NCBI GenBank assembly: GCA_902605755.1
Contig: CACLDR010000003.1
Location: 1 to 58,462, forward strand
Length of the DNA stretch: 58,462 nucleotides
DNA from: an uncultured Marinoscillum sp.
GTDB taxonomy: Bacteria; Bacteroidota; Bacteroidia; Cytophagales; Cyclobacteriaceae
Direction: 5' to 3'
Shown here: positions 54,272 through 58,462 of the stretch, in pieces
How positions within the stretch are numbered: position 1 is the stretch's first letter
Layout of the letters: each line of letters opens with the position of its first letter
Made by a program: the position numbers and the translations under genes
Notes under the pieces: generated by a model
The model's input: only the letters and a program-made list of their open reading frames with translations
Databases searched by the model: none
What the model was told of the DNA's origin: nothing

Positions 54272-57122
54272 GTGTTCGTTTAATTTCACGCTCTTCAAAA
54301 CCTTCAATTATATCTCCAACTTTGATGTCATTAAAATTTTTAATACTTATTCCACATTCATAATTTTTCTTTACCTCTTGCACGTCTTCTTTGAAACGTT
54401 TTAATTGATTAATACTGCCTGAATAAGTAACAATTCCTTCTCGGATAAGCCTTACCTGATTACTTCGCTTTACGAACCCTTCAGTCACATAACATCCCGC
54501 TACCATTCCTACCTTAGAAATTTTAAACACCTCACGAATTTCAATATTTCCTGTAATAAATTCCTCAACAGTCGGTGCCAACATACCCTCCATGGCATCT
54601 TTAACATCGTTGATGGCATCATAAATAATTGAATACAATCTTATCTCAATCTCCTCATTTTCAGCAGTTTTTCTTGCTGAACTGGAAGGACGTACTTGGA
54701 AGCCAACAATAACTGCGTCAGAGGCAGACGCTAAAAGTACATCCGATTCAGAGATTTGTCCCACACCTTTATGAATAATATTCACCTGCACTTCATCGGT
54801 AGATAACTTTAATAGAGAATCTGCCAAAGCCTCTATGGAACCATCCACATCCCCTTTTACGATTATATTAAGTTCTTTGAAAGAGCCAATCGCTAATCTT
54901 CTACCAATTTCATCCAGGGTAATGTGCTTTTTAGCTCTAACGGACTGCTCTCGCTGAATAACTTCTCGCTTATTAGCAATTTCTCTTGCTTCACGATCTG
55001 ACTCCATGACATTGAATCTATCTCCAGCTTGAGGAGCACCATCCAAACCAAGTACGACTGTTGGAGTCGCTGGACCCACCTCTTTTAACTTCTTCCCTCG
55101 ATGATCAAACATTGCTTTGACCTTTCCAAAATAGGAGCCCGCAAGCATCACGTCACCGATACGCAAGGTTCCCGCCTGAACCATCAAAGTGGTCACATAA
55201 CCACGCCCTTTATCCAAACTTGCCTCAATGACACTGCCAACCGCAGCCTTTTCAGGGTTAGCTGTTAACTCAAGTAACTCCGCCTCTAACAATACTTTTT
55301 CCAATAATTCATCAATCCCTTCTCCTGTTTTGGCCGATAATGATTGACATTGATATTTTCCTCCCCAATCTTCCACCAAAATGTTGATAGCCGAAAGTTC
55401 TTCTTTAATCTTATCCGCATTCGCCGTGGGCCTATCGATCTTGTTTATCGCGATGACAATCGGTACACCTGCCACCTGAGCGTGATTTAAGGCTTCTTTA
55501 GTCTGGGGCATGACTGCATCGTCAGCCGCAATTACTACAATTACGATATCTGTAATTTTTGCCCCCCTAGCCCGCATAGCCGTAAAAGCTTCGTGTCCAG
55601 GTGTGTCTAAAAATGCAATTTTTTTCCCCTGATTGGTCATCACATCATAAGCCCCAATATGCTGTGTGATACCTCCCGCTTCGCCTTCAGTAACCTTGGA
55701 CTCTCTAATGTAATCAAGTAAGGAAGTCTTGCCATGATCGACGTGTCCCATGATAGTAACAATGGGCGCACGTTCTATTAAGTTTTCAGCGATATCTTCC
55801 TCTTCAACAATATCGATGCCTTCTTCGGTCGAAGTAAAAGTCACCTCAAATCCAAATTCATCCGCAATGACTGTAATGGTCTCTGCATCCAAGCGCTGAT
55901 TAATGGAAACAAATAGTCCTAAATTCATACATGATGAAATCACATCATTAACTGAAACATCCATCAACGAAGCCAAATCATTAGCAGAGATAAACTCAGT
56001 TAACTTGAGTATCTTGGCATCTTCGGCCTCTTGAATGATCTGTTCTTCCACTGCCTCAGCTTTGGCAGATCTCTTATCTTTTCTATATTTCGAGCGATTA
56101 GCTGTGGCCGCTTTGTTCCCACCACCACTGAGTTTAGCGAGTGTTGCTTTAATCTTATCTTGAATCTCCTTATCTGTGAGCTCCTCAGTCTTTTTAATAT
56201 CTTTACCTCTCGATCGACCAGTGTCTGATAATCCCTTCGGTTTTTGCCCCATGGGAGGGCGCTGACTGGATGAAGTTTTCGACTGAATCCTCTTTCGAGG
56301 TCTTTTCTTTCTATCTTTATGTTCATCCGATGAGGCAATAGGTTTTTTCTTCTCGGCGGGCAACTCAATTTTACCTAATACTTTAAGTCCTTTTAAGGAA
56401 TCTGCTTTGGCCTTTATCGTCCCTTCTTTTGGGAAATTCCCCTCTACCTGATTGTCAGTTTCTGAAGTAATATCTGTTGGCTTCCCAAAGTCATCTTCTG
56501 GTATGATTGTATCATCCGGAACTACTGTATTTTTCGAAATATCTTCGGGAGCTTGATCAACCTCTTGGTGCCGAACAGTCCCTTTTGGCACTGCCAACTC
56601 AGTGGAGGATTCAAGCCCAGGTGCTTCTGCATCCACATTTAAGGTTTCTTTAACCTCTTCCGACTTCTCTCTTGATTGCGAATCTTTAACTTTTGATATT
56701 TTTTCGAAATTCTTAGTCTCACTTTTTTTCGCCTCAAGATCCAATTTTCCGACTACTTTAGTACCTTTTAATTTAGGTTTTGGTATAAGCTCATCCTCCC
56801 TTTTGAGTACTTCTTCATTATCAGGCTTTCCAATATTATCTGTAATTAAAACAAGATCCTCTTCTTTTGAAGAAATTTCTACAGATGGACTCGGCTCCTT
56901 AATAATCAGATCATTTGAATGTTTACTACCAATGGTCAAACTAGAAGCCTCCTCCTTATCTATTACCGAAGAGGCATATTCTTTGGATAAAAGCTCAAAT
57001 TGTTCATTTGTTATTTTAGAATTAGGACTGCTGTCCACTTCATGACCCTTACCCTTGAGGAAATCAAGTATAGTAGTGCTACCTACGTTTAGTTTTCTGG
57101 CAACTTGACTCAATCTATGCAT
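54267..57122 (-). CDS. infB: Translation initiation factor IF-2
   Basis: The 951-aa protein has a short IF2_N helix motif at the start ([20 protein letters not shown]). A long charged linker spans about 55-370, in which [16 protein letters not shown] (about 119) and [17 protein letters not shown] (about 244) form an internal repeat. A second IF2_N-like part lies around 380-435. The GTPase domain has GHVDHGKTS (about 459), [12 protein letters not shown] and SAKTGEGID, with the C-terminal fMet-tRNA-binding domains after it. It places initiator tRNA on the ribosome. It is the third gene of rimP-nusA-infB, 23 bases after nusA. Confidence 0.97.
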   Translation of the reverse strand: MHRLSQVARKLNVGSTTILDFLKGKGHEVDSSPNSKITNEQFELLSKEYASSVIDKEEASSLTIGSKHSNDLIIKEPSPSVEISSKEEDLVLITDNIGKPDNEEVLKREDELIPKPKLKGTKVVGKLDLEAKKSETKNFEKISKVKDSQSREKSEEVKETLNVDAEAPGLESSTELAVPKGTVRHQEVDQAPEDISKNTVVPDDTIIPEDDFGKPTDITSETDNQVEGNFPKEGTIKAKADSLKGLKVLGKIELPAEKKKPIASSDEHKDRKKRPRKRIQSKTSSSQRPPMGQKPKGLSDTGRSRGKDIKKTEELTDKEIQDKIKATLAKLSGGGNKAATANRSKYRKDKRSAKAEAVEEQIIQEAEDAKILKLTEFISANDLASLMDVSVNDVISSCMNLGLFVSINQRLDAETITVIADEFGFEVTFTSTEEGIDIVEEEDIAENLIERAPIVTIMGHVDHGKTSLLDYIRESKVTEGEAGGITQHIGAYDVMTNQGKKIAFLDTPGHEAFTAMRARGAKITDIVIVVIAADDAVMPQTKEALNHAQVAGVPIVIAINKIDRPTANADKIKEELSAINILVEDWGGKYQCQSLSAKTGEGIDELLEKVLLEAELLELTANPEKAAVGSVIEASLDKGRGYVTTLMVQAGTLRIGDVMLAGSYFGKVKAMFDHRGKKLKEVGPATPTVVLGLDGAPQAGDRFNVMESDREAREIANKREVIQREQSVRAKKHITLDEIGRRLAIGSFKELNIIVKGDVDGSIEALADSLLKLSTDEVQVNIIHKGVGQISESDVLLASASDAVIVGFQVRPSSSARKTAENEEIEIRLYSIIYDAINDVKDAMEGMLAPTVEEFITGNIEIREVFKISKVGMVAGCYVTEGFVKRSNQVRLIREGIVTYSGSINQLKRFKEDVQEVKKNYECGISIKNFNDIKVGDIIEGFEEREIKRTL

Positions 57123-57145
57123 CTATTCGTCTGCTCCTTAATTTT

Positions 57146-58387
57146 TTATTCAAATTCTTGGGTGAGTACACTCAATACATTATCTACCGTCTCCTCTTCA
57201 AGATCTGTTCTTCTGACCATATCTTCACGACCCAATCTTAATACACTCTTTGCAGTATCTAATCCTATTTTTTTCAACTCGTCAATGACCCAGCCCTCAA
57301 TTTCATCTGAAAATTCATCTAAATCAACATCTTCCTCCTCTACCGCATCGAGTTCTCTGAAAACATCTATTTCATATTCCACCAAACGACTGGCTAATTT
57401 AATATTTTGGCCTCCTTTTCCTATGGCTAAAGATACCTGATCTGGCTTAAGATAAACAGAAACACGTTTTTGAGACTCATCTATTTTCATATTCAAAATT
57501 TTAGCCGGACTTAAAGCTCTTGAAATATATAATTCCAGATTATCCGTGAAATTAATAACATCAATATTTTCATTTTGTAATTCTCTTACAATGGAGTGGA
57601 TACGTGAGCCTTTCATACCTACACAAGCACCTACCGGATCTATTCTGTCGTCATAAGACTCTACAGAAACCTTGGCCCTTTCTCCTGGCTCTCTAACTAC
57701 TTTTTTTATCGTAATCAATCCATCATAAACCTCCGGTACTTCACTTTCAAACAATCTTTCCAAAAATGTGGGAGAAGTTCTCGACAATATAATCCTTGGA
57801 TTTCCATTATGCATTTCAACACGATGTACAATGGCACGGGCTGAATCCCCTTTACGGTAACGATCTTTAGGGATTTGATCTGACTTGGGTATATTAAGTT
57901 CATTCCCTTCACCATCAATAAGCAATACTTCTCTGCTCATGGTTTGATAAACTTCGCCAGTGATTATTTCCCCAACCAACTCTTTGTATTTTTGAAAAAG
58001 AATGTCCTTTTCTAAATCTTTGATTTTTTGAATCAATGTTTGACGAGCAGTCATTACTGCTCTCCTACCAAAATCTATAAGTTTTATCTCTTCAGCTACC
58101 TCTTCTCCAATCTCAAAATCTGGTTCAATCTTTATTGCGTCGGAGAAGCAGATTTTATCATGATCCCAAATATCCTCAGAATTGTCGTCAACTATTTCTC
58201 TAAATCGCCAAATTTCCAGATCCCCTTTATCGGTATTTATAATAATATCAAAGTTATCATCATCTTTGTATTTTTTCCTGATCATAGTCCTAAATACATC
58301 CTCTAGGATTCTAATCATAGTTGGCCGATCTATGTTTTTATTTCTGGCAAAATCGGCAAATGAATCAATTAATATTCCTGCTTCCAT
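57146..58387 (-). CDS. nusA: Transcription termination/antitermination factor NusA
   Basis: The 413-aa protein has an N-terminal RNA polymerase-binding domain (to about 125), an S1 domain (about 135-200) and two KH domains (GACVGMKGSRIHSIVRELQN; VSLAIGKGGQNIKLASRLVE). The C-terminus is a single acidic, helix-hairpin-helix-like tail (WVIDELKKIGLDTAKSVLRL). It modulates pausing, termination and rRNA antitermination. It starts 3 bases after the rimP stop. Confidence 0.97.
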   Translation of the reverse strand: MEAGILIDSFADFARNKNIDRPTMIRILEDVFRTMIRKKYKDDDNFDIIINTDKGDLEIWRFREIVDDNSEDIWDHDKICFSDAIKIEPDFEIGEEVAEEIKLIDFGRRAVMTARQTLIQKIKDLEKDILFQKYKELVGEIITGEVYQTMSREVLLIDGEGNELNIPKSDQIPKDRYRKGDSARAIVHRVEMHNGNPRIILSRTSPTFLERLFESEVPEVYDGLITIKKVVREPGERAKVSVESYDDRIDPVGACVGMKGSRIHSIVRELQNENIDVINFTDNLELYISRALSPAKILNMKIDESQKRVSVYLKPDQVSLAIGKGGQNIKLASRLVEYEIDVFRELDAVEEEDVDLDEFSDEIEGWVIDELKKIGLDTAKSVLRLGREDMVRRTDLEEETVDNVLSVLTQEFE

Positions 58388-58390
58388 TTT

Positions 58391-58462
58391 TTAGTTAAAT
58401 GATATTAATACTTTCGCTTTTTTTATTTTATCTAAAAATATAATTTCTACTCGCTCCTTCAA
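58391..58462 (-). CDS. rimP: Ribosome maturation factor RimP, C-terminal end only
   Basis: The last 24 codons including the stop are visible: LKERVEIIFLDKIKKAKVLI followed by SFN and TAA (complement 58391-58393). The I.KAKV.i.F ending is typical of RimP, and the position directly upstream of nusA is the standard one. The rest of the gene lies beyond the window edge. RimP assists 30S subunit maturation. Confidence 0.8.
   Translation of the reverse strand: MKERVEIIFLDKIKKAKVLISFN

Noticed and set aside
56602-57045. 147-aa plus-strand ORF, the longest antisense frame
   Set aside because: It is the shadow of the Ser/Glu/Lys-rich linker of infB; the Ser/Phe-rich translation is what such a linker gives on the other strand.
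1-58462. CRISPR array, tRNA or rRNA genes, intact transposase
   Set aside because: I looked for regular repeat-spacer patterns, cloverleaf-like segments and transposase motifs and saw none; a dedicated covariance search would be needed to exclude a degenerate tRNA.

Overview
The window reads as a chromosome segment of a member of the Bacteroidota, most likely of the order Cytophagales (inference). The base composition is AT-rich. Transport genes include a TonB-dependent receptor with a CarboxypepD_reg-like N-terminal domain. DUF6702- and DUF6089-type proteins are present, two Skp/OmpH paralogues follow bamA, promoter -7 boxes look like TAnnTTTG, and Shine-Dalgarno sequences are almost absent. 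No rRNA, tRNA, CRISPR array or intact transposase was seen.

Region 1 (1-16389) is an exopolysaccharide/capsule locus. On the plus strand lie a 5'-truncated export protein with five SLBB units, a Wzz-like chain-length protein without a kinase domain, a GT2 glycosyltransferase, a Wzy/WaaL-like membrane protein, two GT4 glycosyltransferases, a hexapeptide acyltransferase and a DUF1972-type rhamnosyltransferase-like protein. These are tightly packed or overlapping. A Wzx-like flippase faces them. A second minus-strand operon encodes a lipoprotein and two Wzi-like outer-membrane proteins, coupled by ATGA overlaps. The block ends with a plus-strand initiating sugar-phosphate transferase.

Region 2 (16481-25977) is housekeeping: pheS, then a minus-strand run guaB - PPIase lipoprotein - SurA-like PPIase - MoxR ATPase, then pnuC-like and NadR-like genes, and a TPP riboswitch that leads into a TonB-dependent receptor, which points to thiamine uptake.

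Region 3 (25978-32393) holds prmC and, divergently, ribD-cupin-free-methionine-sulfoxide reductase. This block is flanked by gene graveyards that contain no long reading frame. By reading across frames I recovered a decayed S41 peptidase (minus strand), an unrecognised decayed gene (plus) and a decayed CPBP membrane protease (plus).

Region 4 (32394-43288) carries lipid and envelope genes. They are a CPBP protease, DUF2007 protein, cdsA, Glu/Leu dehydrogenase, psd and RDD protein on the minus strand; dusB and an EamA transporter on the plus strand; and then uppS-bamA-skp-skp on the minus strand. It continues upstream into DUF6089, nadK, CBS protein, alpha/beta hydrolase, cvpA and yqeY (to 47428). 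Divergent plus-strand genes are pdxJ, a hydrolase, a tetrapyrrole-methylase family protein and metK.

Region 5 (about 51016-54271) separates metK from infB and looks foreign. An exact 14-base direct repeat bounds it, the M28 peptidase gene inside is clearly GC-richer than its surroundings, and one tiny ORF has a perfect Shine-Dalgarno. It also holds a DUF6702 protein and a cysteine-rich zinc-finger-like ORF without a proper start. The window ends with the minus-strand rimP(partial)-nusA-infB operon.

I did not find a convincing new multi-gene defence or biosynthetic system. The most interesting signals are the legible pseudogenes, the repeat-bounded insert at 51-54 kb, and the lipoprotein/double-Wzi operon.
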